Below, piece after piece: positions 18,081 to 26,977 of a stretch of DNA of 30,944 bases. The translations under genes were made by a program, and so were the position numbers. The notes beneath the pieces were generated by a model, which had not been told where the DNA came from, made no database searches, and saw nothing but the letters and a program-made list of their open reading frames with translations. Location of the stretch: contig JAYMSP010001552.1 in the NCBI GenBank assembly GCA_036897095.1, positions 1-30,944 on the forward strand, in the 5' to 3' direction. Source of the stretch: Plantago elongata. Lineage: Eukaryota > Streptophyta > Magnoliopsida > Lamiales > Plantaginaceae. Position 1 is the stretch's first letter. Each line of letters opens with the position of its first letter.

Positions 18081-18968
18081 TAAGGATGACAATGGCCGGA
18101 TTGGGTTTCTGGAGGCCTGATTTTGGCCCAAACATATTATTATAGGCCTAGGCCCAGCCCATGATCCTGACCGGGCCTGAAACTTGGGCCCATGCATGAG
18201 CCCTGTATGGATCGGGCCGGGCTAGAGCCGGACTTGTTTATTGCTACATTTTTTGAATGATTAAAAAAATTATTGTTTACATACATGAATAATTATGTCA
18301 TAGTAACATGTAGTATAGTGGATTAGAAGTATAAACATTCATTCCTACGATCAAGGTTAGTTTCTTATTTTTCACGATTATTTTCATAATTTTTTAAATA
18401 TATTTACCTTCATTTCAGTGGGATGCGGTTACGTGACAGTCTTTTATGTACATTTTCTTTAATTCATTTCAAAATAATTATTTGTATTAGTATATTTTAT
18501 GTTACATATTGTATATAACATAATTTATAATCATATTCAATTAATGTCACTTTTATCTCATATCTAACTCTAAAGATAAGCTAAATATTAATATTAGTAT
18601 ATGAAAAGTGCATATTAATATATTAGTATATGAAAATGTATAAACATATCAATTATATATTATTAAATGTAAATTTATTTAAATATTACAATAATGTTAG
18701 ATGCAAATTTTAACTAATTGAATACTCATATATATATATATTTCTACACATATAGTTAATATAAATATATAGTTTGTGTATATATACCACTAGTCAGGCC
18801 TGAATCGGACCAGATCCTATAGGCTCAAAGTCAGGCCTGAACATAGGCCCATGGGCCTATAATTATGTCCAAACCTGGCCCATAGTTGACTCTGAACAGG
18901 GTTAAAACCCGTTGGTCGGGCCGGAATCGGACTTAGAGCCGGATCGGGTGCGTTAAATTGCATCCCTA
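18081..18968. mobile_element. Non-autonomous hAT-like element rich in GGCCTGA/GGGCC words
   Basis: The ends taaggatgacaat and, reverse complemented, tagggatgcaat are imperfect terminal inverted repeats. Flanking octamers agcttaat (18073-18080) and agcatgat (18969-18976) agree at 6 of 8, fitting an 8-bp hAT-type target duplication. Sub-terminal zones (18095-18240 and 18795-18955) are crowded with ggcctga, cgggccggg and gggccca words in both orientations, while the 550-bp core is extremely AT-rich and non-coding. No transposase is present, so the element depended on an autonomous relative. Confidence 0.7.
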
Positions 18969-20289
18969 AGCATGATGGATAAGCTAAATGGAAAATCTGG
19001 TGAGGAAGTGTAGGTTAACTTAAAATTCGAATTGATTGGTATGTGTTGTTGATATTTATGTTCACTTAGCTTTCAAATCACCAAGTGGATCATCCAATAT
19101 AGGTAGAAGAGAAGTTCATGGTCGAACTGGCGGGACAAGACAAATTGAGCCACTCCGGGCCGGAGTCAAAAATTCAATCCAGCTAAGATATAAATTATTT
19201 ATACGAAGATAAATAAAATAAAATTTTTAATATTCATATCACTGACATTAACATAAAAATCATAGTCTACTGTCAATCAAACTAATCGTCCCCAAAAAAC
19301 TGTTCAATTTAACTTTCAGTTAACACAATTTAATTTTAACCACAAATTATTTTTAACTGTAATGATAAAACCTCCAACCGAACGATATAATTATGGTACT
19401 TTGTTTTGTAAATAGTCTATATGAATGAATGGTTATTTTTCTCAAATTAATTGTTGAAAAAATACTCTATTTTTTCAGGAGAACTTCTTATATTAAAGTT
19501 GTCATGTAATTTTAAAAACTAATATAAATAATAAAACATAATAATATGGAAAAAAAACTATATAATAATGAAAGTAATCTTTTAATTATTATTGAGTGTG
19601 AAGTAGCTTAATTATTCTAATAATAATATATTAAGTTTGTGGAATACTTTAAAATGTTAATTATATAAAGTTACGTGGTAGACAACGAAGCGTTACTCTG
19701 TTGGTATGAAGATTTATCTTTCATCATTAAGTCGGGGGTTCGAATCGTCCTTTAACTATTTGAAAATAAAATAAAGTTTTATGGTACGATTGAAATATTA
19801 TAGTACACGTAATGCTAAAATGAAATATAAAGGAACAAATAGTACTACATAATCATAATTGATATGAAGGGTATAAATTGTTGAGGTTCGAGAGAAACCA
19901 AATTCAGAAGAATTTGGCCAGTACCAGTATGGTCGGAAAGTATTTTGGGGTAACTCAAACTTAAGTTGTAGCGTTTTTAAACTTTGACATATTTAAAATG
20001 TCTAAGCTGACCATTTTTCATGAAAATAAAATAAAATTATATCGGATCACGGAGAATTAGATTCATTGGAATTGTTTCCTAGCATCTCCTATATTTTGTA
20101 CTCGTTACATTGTATACTTTGGTCGTTTAAAAAAATAAAATTGATAGCCAGTTTCACCGGACTCTTTTTTCAATTCCTACCAGATTGTTATAGGCCCTGT
20201 TTAGTTTTATTTTCCTGCAGGCCCTGTTGAAGCACTTAAAATTGGGCCTTCACTGGTGTCCAACCTTCTTGCGTTATCGTCGCATTGTA
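18969..20289. other. AT-rich intergenic DNA with a SINE-like head
   Basis: No gene is supported. A tRNA-like promoter pair lies near 19690-19750. The rest shows no recognisable repeats. Confidence 0.45.
19690..19750 (+). repeat. tRNA-derived SINE head or tRNA pseudogene (A and B box)
   Basis: ggttcgaatc at 19737-19746 is a near-perfect RNA polymerase III B box (GGTTCGANNCC), preceded about 38 bases earlier by tgttggtatga (about 19699-19709), a plausible degraded A box. The order and spacing match the tRNA-like head of plant SINEs. A cloverleaf cannot be drawn, so this is not a functional tRNA gene. The 3' end of the element is not recognisable. Confidence 0.55.
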
Positions 20290-20465
20290 CAGTAAAACCT
20301 CTATAAATTAATATTCGATAAAATTAATAAATTATCCAGTTCAACTTAAGATCGGTATAAAATTGAACCCCAATCAATAAAATAATAAGATAATAACTTT
20401 TTTAAAACCCAGTATATATATATTAGTCCCAACGAAACTATAAATTAATAATTACTAAAATATTC

Positions 20466-20507
20466 CATATATATGCATATGCATATGCATGTGCACGCGC
20501 GCACGTA
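20466..20507. repeat. 42-bp perfectly alternating pyrimidine-purine tract
   Basis: Every base from 20466 to 20507 alternates pyrimidine/purine, passing from atatat through three tatgca units to gtgcacgcgcgcacgta. Such tracts, above all the CG/CA part, can adopt Z-DNA under negative supercoiling. It lies inside the pogo-like element. Confidence 0.9.
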
Positions 20508-20592
20508 ATACACTTTAAAATTCTAAAATTGTTTAGTAAAAAATGAATCTATATTCGCCTGTTTTTTGTTGAACTTCAAATCTATATTGAGT

Positions 20593-20937
20593 TCATCTGA
20601 ATCTCCCCATTACATCTAAGAGTTGGGGCGTTGCCTTCTGAAATTGCAACAAAAAGTTGTGAAAAGTTATTGCCGCATGTAATGCTTCTTTTCGAGTGAT
20701 CGGTTTCAAAGCTATTGAATCATCGTCAACTTTGTCATCGACCGGATTTTCAATCGTGTAAGTCAAAAAAATTTCAATGTTTTGAAACTCATAACATTTG
20801 TTATTTTTACCACAATAATCTAGCAAATGATTGCATCCATCTTGAACTTGAAAATTAAAGGCCATACGTAAAACCTCTTTAAATATTAATTTATCGATAT
20901 CATAATATCTCGCTGAATTAATAAAATATCCCGATCC
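20593..20937 (-). pseudogene. C-terminal remnant of a pogo/Tigger-like transposase
   Basis: The minus strand is open for about 115 codons without a true ATG. The C-terminal part DSIALKPITRKEALHAAITF followed by HNFLLQFQKATPQLLDVM corresponds to the end of plant pogo-like (Lemi1) transposases, whose consensus I recall as D.IALEPVTRKEA...L.NFLLQFEK.TPELLDAIRK. The DDE nuclease core and the CENP-B-type DNA-binding part are absent. The frame ends at 20593, about 300 bp before the element's left end. This is a relic without catalytic function. Confidence 0.82.
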
Positions 20938-21653
20938 CAACAGTATTAATTTATAGAGGTTTTACTATAATTGGGTCCAAAATTATTCCCTTTCTGAGTC
21001 CATCTCCATATATAGGGGTAAAATACAAAAATGATATTTTATTGAATGCCATGAACACAAAGGTACTTCAACGTGGTCATGTCCAATGAAGATAATTTAA
21101 CTTGGTTATACGTTCAAATAAGGTACTTTTTTCAATTTACCGACCGAATTTAGAGTGAGCCACACTCTCCAGTCAAGAATATTTTTTAATATTTTTAAAT
21201 TAGATAAATAAGTATAAAAAAAATCAAAAAATCATAAAGTTTTCAAAAATAAAAAAACTTTACCAATTTAGAAAAAAAAGTAGAAAACAACAGAATAATT
21301 ATAAAAAATAGTAAAGAACTTTTTAAAAAATAAAAACACATAGTAAAATACATTAAAAAAAATCGTAATCGATTCGAAAAAATATATTTCAAAATTTGTA
21401 AACATTGTCACACACATTAAAAATAGTAATTGTAACTAAATTTTTTCGACTTCTTTTACAAATTTTAGATATATTTTATAGTTTTTTCTTTTAATGTTTA
21501 AAAAAAATTGAAAATTGTCAAAAGCTTGGTAGAATTCTTTTATTAAACTTTTTTTTTGAATTATTCGGATGTTTCCTATTATTTTTTTAGAACTTCTAAG
21601 TTTTTTTTCGAAAATTGTATGATTTTTTAATTCTTTTTGTAATTATTTATCTA

Positions 21654-21685
21654 ACTAGAAATGGTACATCGCGCTAAGCGCGATG
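21654..21685 (-). mobile_element. Helitron 3' terminus (hairpin plus CTAGT)
   Basis: Read on the minus strand: catcgcgcttagcgcgatg (9-bp perfect stem, 1-nt loop; 21685-21667), eight bases, then CTAG and T (21658-21654). A GC-rich hairpin a few bases before a CTRRT end is the diagnostic 3' structure of Helitrons. The body would extend to higher coordinates; the 5' TC end was not located, so its extent within the MULE is unknown. Confidence 0.72.
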
Positions 21686-22329
21686 CCCATCTATAGCCAC
21701 ACCGCTTATAACAAACATTATTCCGACATTTATCATTTCCTGGTTACAGGTTTGCAAGTTCTCATATTGTCTTTTTGGTAATCATTTTCAATTTTAATTT
21801 CAAAGCACATATACTTAAATGATAATGGTTAATTTTTTTTAACAGAATCATATTATAGTTAACTACATAGTGGAAATTTAAGTAAAGTGGCGCATGGAGT
21901 ATATTAAAGCAAATGAGAGTTTATATTGCTGGCAAAGTACACTTAAATATAGATACACTTCTAATTTAGTCAGGTAGGTGTTACACCAGCACAAAATTTT
22001 AATCATCCAACTTACACAAACTAATAAAGGGCCACTAACAAACACATTAATCTTAAAAGAACATATTTTAATTCAGCCTTATTCATTGCAATAATTCATG
22101 CAATATTGTCAAATGATCGTAAATTGATAAGCAGAATCATAAATCTACTCCAATGCCTTGCATGGAAGTTTATTGCAATCTTGTTTAAAAGTTAAAACTG
22201 ATCAGCACTGCAGTTCAGTACAATCATAAATTTACTCCAAGCCTTCAATTCATAGAATCTGACCATGAAACTCAGGCGGCAGATATATACAACAGGCCAG
22301 TGTATTCATAAGAGACACTGATAACTGAT

Positions 22330-23070
22330 CTATTAATCTTAAAGAGCAATATGAGGGACTTGAGTGCTGGGGAGATAACATTGAACATTATGTACATGTT
22401 TGTAAACTCTTGAATCAGCTCTGTAATAGGGAGCGCATTGATGCATGTCATGTTGTGGCATCGGAATTAACCTGGAGACCTCAGACGGTGGTAGTTGGAC
22501 CTTGCAGAAACAATTTAACAAGGTAAAACTGAACAAGTCTGCACAATAAATGAGAATGTAAATAATTCCAAAAGAATGTGATTGAGATCATACTAAGATT
22601 TTCAATTAACATATTATGCAGACCCTGCTCATCAATCGTCTTGCATTCAACACTACTGAATTTGATGTGATTTTATTTGCAAAATTATGTCAAGATTAGC
22701 ACAAATTTTTTGACCAATTATTCTCTAGGCAGTAGACAATTTGTAAGATGATTGATACATACATGAAAGTAAAGTAGACAAAGGTGAAGAGACAAAGCAG
22801 ATGGCGCCTCTGGACGAAACAACTGGGACAGATAGAGGAATTGGTTTGTTGCTCGTGGTTTTATAACCATGAAACGATGCAAGAGAAATACACATCGATC
22901 GGGAATAGTAGCAAGAGACAGATAAGCCGCCGGTTGGAATATGTACAGAGTAGATGTTGTGGTTGGGGAAGAGATGCGGTGTTCCAATTTCGTATTGAGG
23001 CTGAGGAGGTTTGCATCGTTGTTTTGGAAGCGAAGAAAGCACACTTATTAAAGTTGTTTTACGTTTTCAA
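22330..23070 (-). pseudogene. Exon-like sequence inside the MULE (possible captured host gene fragment)
   Basis: Two GC-richer blocks lie on the minus strand. The upstream block (about 23070-22740) is open in at least two overlapping frames for 105-108 codons, one of which reads RCKPPQPQYEIGTPHLFPNH. The downstream block starts after a very good acceptor (aaattgtttctgcag, ending at 22500) and reads VQLPPSEVSRLIPMPQHDMH through about 53 residues to a TAA at 22339. No family is recognisable and I cannot decide which upstream frame, if any, was coding. An intron of about 240 bp between the blocks is an inference. Alternatively this is non-coding transposon sequence with a chance open frame. Confidence 0.35.
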
Positions 23071-23288
23071 TAGTTGATAAACAAACTGAAACTTATTATA
23101 TTATTTAATTAAAAGATATTCTTGATTGGAGAGTGTGTCTCACTCTTTAAATTCGGTCGGTAAATTGAAAAAAGTATTTTATTTGAATGTATAATTAAGT
23201 TAAAATACATTCGTTGAACATGACCACATAAAAATACCTTTATTCTACGTGACATTCAATATAGTACTTTTTTTTTATATTTTACACC

Positions 23289-23675
23289 ATATATATCTTC
23301 AGCCTTTAATTCTTAATACCTAGTAGGACATGAACTAAAATAAAGTACTACTAATGTTGAACAAAAATAGATTATAATTAAACTAGTATTTTCTAATTGT
23401 AAATTATATACTGTATGTACGTAACGTAATTACATCATGCACCATTCAAATAGTCAATTTAAAAATGTGCTCGCGAGCAGCTTAACTTATTGATGTAGAG
23501 CTCAGTACTGGCTAGACTCATGACATCCAACCACCAATATACTTGCATATCCAATACAGTACACACTTCTCAACCTTCATTAACACAAGAAAGTCCCTCA
23601 GACACATGACTGGCCAATTGTTCGTCGGCGACTCGAAATCATGGAGGACTTTCGGTGTTTGATTTTAATATATTC
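23289..23675. other. Short spacer between two Mutator-like elements
   Basis: No gene, repeat or RNA recognised. Confidence 0.5.
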
Positions 23676-24628
23676 GGGAATAACGGCAAAAATAGTTAGT
23701 TAAGTACACTAGACTGGCACATGCAGATATGCGTTTATTGATCATGACAATTCTAGTACAACATTTGTCAAGTTGGCAATTCTAATTCAACATTTGCAAA
23801 ATTTAGTACAAATTTTGTGACCAAGTCAACCTATGCGTGTACGTGTATTTGATAATGTGACGAATTGAACCGATAACTAAGGCGTCCCGGTAACGAATTA
23901 ACTGCAACGTCAATTGTCCATGATGTTATATTAATATTTTTAATTGAAATATTAATTTTTTTAATTACAATCGACGGGTTGAGAACTGGGACTACTCATC
24001 TGACGGACCATATCAGCCATGGAGGAGAAATTGAATGGTTCCTATCGTCGAAATTGGGGGTGGATTCACGGGAAGGAATTTTGTTGTACAATTGCTGAAA
24101 TGAAACAATAGAGGAATGTGGAGGATCAACGCATTGACTTCCGAATCGGGTTGAGGGGGTTGGGGATTATCGGAGGAGAATGGATGGGAACGGGGTTTTT
24201 GGCGGAGATGAAGGAGGCAGATGGTGCTCGCCGCCATTGACGATGGTAAATGGTGGAGAGAGAAGTGGTTGTAATTAAAAAATCAAATACGAGAATGAGT
24301 GATTGTAATTAAAAAAAATTAATTTTTTAATTAAAAATATAACTATGACATCATGGATAAATGACGTGTTAGTTAATTTGTTACCGAAGCGTCTTATTTT
24401 GCCGGCTTAGTTCGTCACATCATCAAATACGCGCATATGTTGACTTGGTCACATAATTTATACTAAATTTGCCGAATTTAACAAATGTTGGATTAGAATT
24501 GCCTTGGCAAATGTTGGACTAGAATTACCAAACTTGTAAAATGTTGGACTAAAATTGTCATAATCAATAAACATTTACCTGCATGTGTCAGTTTAATATA
24601 TTTAAGTGATCATTTTTACCGTTCTCCC
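23676..24628. mobile_element. Mutator-like element with ~300-bp terminal inverted repeats (Pack-MULE candidate)
   Basis: The left arm 23676-23972 and the right arm 24301-24628 are reverse complements along their whole length with moderate divergence; shared words include gtgaccaagtcaac, tttattgat.atgacaatt, taacgaattaact/taacaaattaact and attaatttttttaattacaa. Outer ends are gggaataacggcaaaaat and gggagaacggtaaaaatg. Flanking 9-mers aatatattc (23667-23675) and accatattc (24629-24637) agree at 7 of 9, fitting the 9-bp target duplication of MULEs. Between the arms is a 328-bp, GC-richer core with a gene-like start on the minus strand and no transposase. Confidence 0.85.
24013..24237 (-). pseudogene. 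Short ORF in the MULE core, possibly a captured first exon
   Basis: On the minus strand a leader with cttctctctccaccatttac precedes ATG at 24237 in the context gtcaATGGCGGCGAGC, a typical plant translation start. The frame runs 74 codons (MAASTICLLHLRQKPRSHPF..., Pro/Ser-rich, ending FLLHG) to a TGA at 24013. I do not recognise the protein. The core is distinctly less AT-rich than the arms, which is what a captured host exon looks like. It may well be non-functional; no downstream exons lie inside the element. Confidence 0.4.
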
Positions 24629-25261
24629 ACCATATTCGATTTTGACATACTTTTAAGGGATAAAAAGTAATACAAATATTAAATCAACGTAACCTCTTAA
24701 ATGAAAACTCATGAATAGTGAATTAATAAGTTTTTTAGGGCTATTTAAGATAGAATTTAAGTAATCTTATTTTAATTGAAATTGAATTTTTTATATATAA
24801 AAATTCAATTTGCATTAGAAGTGGACCGATCTAATTCATGAAAAAGCAACCCCTTAGTCTTATGAGTTATGTCAAATAACCGAATGGGAACGCAAAATAC
24901 CAGCAATCGAAACAGAAACCGTGGTCCATATGGATTGCAATAAATCAAAATTGGCCCATGTGCCACAATAATTTCACATGATCTCATTCCTTCTGCAAAT
25001 GGCTAAACAAGGCAAGCCCACACATACACATCGTACACTAACTTACTACCAAAAATTAAATGGACATAACACCATTCATAAGAAGACAATTTTATTACTC
25101 CTCATATGCATAAATATAACAACTATATTACAGTATATGTATGTGTTATGTAACCATATATCGACTTATAAAAAGTAGTCACAAGTCTCTCTCGGAGATT
25201 TTTGTGATACCTCATTTGCAAGAATATTACACCAAACAATAATGCTAGCTAGTCAATGTCT
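24629..25261. other. Downstream region of the Dof gene
   Basis: AT-rich, no gene seen. It includes a 13-bp perfect stem with a 7-nt loop (24779-24811) and must contain the 3' UTR of the minus-strand Dof gene. Confidence 0.5.
24779..24811. repeat. AT hairpin, 13-bp stem, 7-nt loop
   Basis: aaattgaattttt at 24779-24791 is the reverse complement of 24799-24811, with loop tatatat. It lies about 450 bp downstream of the Dof stop codon. It may be a chance palindrome or a tiny foldback element. Confidence 0.75.
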
Positions 25262-26056
25262 TTATAAGTTATGGTAGCAAGGGAGATTAAATGAGTCCCA
25301 ATTATTGCTTACTGGAAAATCAGATGGAAACAACCCCAAATCATGAAATTGATCCTGCATCAACTGTTGGGATCCAAAATTGGTACCATTATTTGATACC
25401 GTACCTAATTGATCAAGTATCCCATGCATGTCAAAACCAGCATTCGAATCCTGGTATAAGAAATCTTGATCATGGAAATCGCCGTGGATCGAAAGTTGAG
25501 GAAGCAATTGCTCTAGCCGATCATTCTCCGCCCCACTGACGAACCCTAGCGACTCAGGGTACTCAATAACTTCGTTTTGACTACCATTAATATCCCATGA
25601 TCCTGTTTGAACATAATCCGTCGACTCAATACTAGCCCTAGGGCTAGGAGAATCTTCGACTGAGACATCCGGATTAACATACTTGGCAAAAACTGCGGCC
25701 ATATCAATGTTGGTGTTGCTCTCTGACACATTGACGGACCCTGAATGAATAGAACTTCCAACGGGGCTCGTTTGGTTTGTACCTGCGCCCTGTGTGGTTG
25801 ACCTAGCGCGCCTACGGCCCTTCCTGCAGCCACCACCGACAGGCACGTTCCTCAAGGATCCGCCTTTAGTCCAGTACCTCCTGCAGCCCTTGCAGAAGTA
25901 CCTAGGTTGTGACAAGCTGTAGTTGTTGTAGTAACAAAATTTGGTGTTTGGAGAGGCACATCTTGGGCAACTTGGTGCTAGCTCAATGTGATTGGGCTTC
26001 CATTTCTGTGGAGTGATTGGTTGGCATTCCAAAACTGTGTACTGGCTAGTGAACAT
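25262..26056 (-). CDS. Dof-type zinc-finger transcription factor
   Basis: Uninterrupted 264-codon gene starting [20 protein letters not shown]. Residues about 28-80 form the Dof domain: C30-x2-C33-x21-C55-x2-C58 binds one zinc, followed by [20 protein letters not shown] and the basic KGRRRAR tail that acts in nuclear import and DNA contact. Dof proteins are plant-specific and bind AAAG cores. The N-terminus is short and the rest (Ser/Asn/Asp-rich, with acidic and aromatic patches near the end such as [11 protein letters not shown]) looks like an activation region. Similarity of the domain ([20 protein letters not shown]) and the short N-terminus suggest the Dof1.2/Dof3.5 group, without certainty. 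The frame extends to an ATG at 26200, but those 48 residues are not Dof-like and overlap a TATA box, so I chose 26056. It appears intact. Confidence 0.95.
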   Translation of the reverse strand: MFTSQYTVLECQPITPQKWKPNHIELAPSCPRCASPNTKFCYYNNYSLSQPRYFCKGCRRYWTKGGSLRNVPVGGGCRKGRRRARSTTQGAGTNQTSPVGSSIHSGSVNVSESNTNIDMAAVFAKYVNPDVSVEDSPSPRASIESTDYVQTGSWDINGSQNEVIEYPESLGFVSGAENDRLEQLLPQLSIHGDFHDQDFLYQDSNAGFDMHGILDQLGTVSNNGTNFGSQQLMQDQFHDLGLFPSDFPVSNNWDSFNLPCYHNL

Positions 26057-26093
26057 TTTTTCCAAGGGCTGTGTGATGCATTGTGTGATGACA

Positions 26094-26101
26094 TTTATAT
26101 A
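26094..26101 (-). promoter_or_regulatory. Possible TATA box of the Dof gene
   Basis: The minus strand reads ctctatataaatg with TATATAAA at 26101-26094, 38-45 bases before the ATG at 26056. A start 25-30 bases downstream would give a very short leader (about 15 bases). If it is the true core promoter, the upstream in-frame ATG at 26200 cannot be used. A longer transcript from an upstream promoter is possible. Confidence 0.45.
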
Positions 26102-26200
26102 GAGGTGTGGAAGTGGTAATAATGGCTTATGGGAATGTAAATACGTAGTTTGTGATGGAGTGCAAGAGAGGTGATTAAATTTTATGGGATCTGGTGACAT

Positions 26201-26802
26201 ACTATAATATTATTGATCTTTTCCGCAGGATAAGTAGGCTTCTATGGAGGAGGAGTTTATTTAGTTTAATTTCTAATCATTCTTTTCAAAGTTCAACAAG
26301 TTGAAATTCTGTCCAGTTTGTACAGAATCTCAAGTACCCACTTTCAGTTAAACATGCTCTAAGTTAGGGATGCTATCCTTAAAGATAATATATATTTTTG
26401 CTATAAACCTAGCAAGTCTATAATTACAGTTTAATTGGACCTACACCTCATCTTTAAACTTATTTCTATAATCCAGGAAATAATTTAAAACGAATCAATA
26501 TATCTTTATTATAATGTAAAGTTTTAGAAAGTATGAAACGATTGTGGATTGTACGCTTTGAGGATGAGATCATTTCGATCTTATTAGGTTGGCTCTACAT
26601 ATATACAATTTATACGGGTGGTACGTGCAAGTCATGTGAGTGGTCCCTTTAATCCCATGAGATCATTTCAAACTTATTGTGGAGTTTGAAGAGCGAACAA
26701 TTCAATAATGTTGCATTGGACTTATAGTAGTGATATTTGTAGTTACATTGGACCATGCATTTTGGCTAGTAGTTTTAATACTGTGATCAGGTAGGTTAAA
26801 GC
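26201..26802. other. Upstream region of the Dof gene
   Basis: Presumed promoter and intergenic DNA. I see no gene, RNA or clear repeat in it. Confidence 0.5.
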
Positions 26803-26912
26803 TTCAAATTGCATTTTGATGAAATGATGCATTCATCATAAGTCGCGCGCTACCGGCTAGAGACTTACATGCAACACTAATGAATGCATCATTTCCTCAA
26901 AATGCATTTGAA
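26803..26912. repeat. Strong hairpin: 33-bp near-perfect arms, 43-nt spacer (MITE or miRNA-like)
   Basis: Left arm 26803-26836 (ttcaaattgcattttgatga and on to gcattcat) and right arm 26880-26912 are reverse complements with one single-base bulge and one mismatch. The 43-nt spacer is GC-richer (agtcgcgcgctaccggctag). Arm length, few mismatches and loop size are compatible with a plant miRNA precursor as well as with a very small foldback transposon. Confidence 0.85.
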
Positions 26913-26965
26913 ACCAGCCTTGGCACTCCGAAGGTGTCAGTGCATGTTTTGCCTTCTATTCTACA

Positions 26966-26977
26966 TGGTATCGGAGC
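26966..26977 (+). other. Copia-type LTR retrotransposon primer binding site
   Basis: tggtatcggagc differs by one base from TGGTATCAGAGC, the sequence complementary to initiator-Met tRNA that follows the 5' LTR in most plant Copia elements. It is preceded by ttctaca, so an LTR ending in CA at 26965 fits. No gag-pol or second LTR is visible, so only a fragment (an LTR end plus primer site) remains; the start of the LTR was not found. Confidence 0.65.

Larger units (their letters stand above)
20290..20967 (-). mobile_element. pogo/Lemi1-like element with Emigrant-type terminal inverted repeats
   Basis: The left end cagtaaaacctctataaatt and onward to aata is repeated inverted at the right end (20943-20967) with one change (outermost base). 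Both ends are flanked by TA (20288-20289 and 20968-20969), the target of Tc1/mariner-pogo elements. These ends are, from memory, those of the Arabidopsis MITE Emigrant and its pogo-like parent Lemi1. Between them, minus strand, lies the remnant of a transposase C-terminus. At 678 bp the element is an internal deletion derivative of a ~2 kb autonomous copy. Confidence 0.88.
21015..23288. mobile_element. Mutator-like element (MULE) with 176-bp terminal inverted repeats
   Basis: Left arm 21015-21190 and right arm 23113-23288 are reverse complements with scattered differences, keeping long shared words such as caatttaccgaccgaattta, acttttttcaatttaccg and tggtcatgt. Outer ends are ggggtaaaatac and ggtgtaaaatat. 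The flanks share atatata on both sides, too simple to prove the 9-bp duplication of MULEs. No MuDR-type transposase is seen. The 1.9-kb interior holds a Helitron 3' terminus and, on the minus strand, exon-like sequence. I infer a non-autonomous, possibly gene-capturing element later hit by a Helitron. Confidence 0.8.

Noticed and set aside
19690..19760. Functional tRNA gene
   Set aside because: Only the B box is good; acceptor and anticodon stems do not pair.
24805..25178. Short ORFs on both strands downstream of the Dof gene
   Set aside because: Sixty to 66 codons, no family resemblance, located in the presumed 3' UTR and flank.
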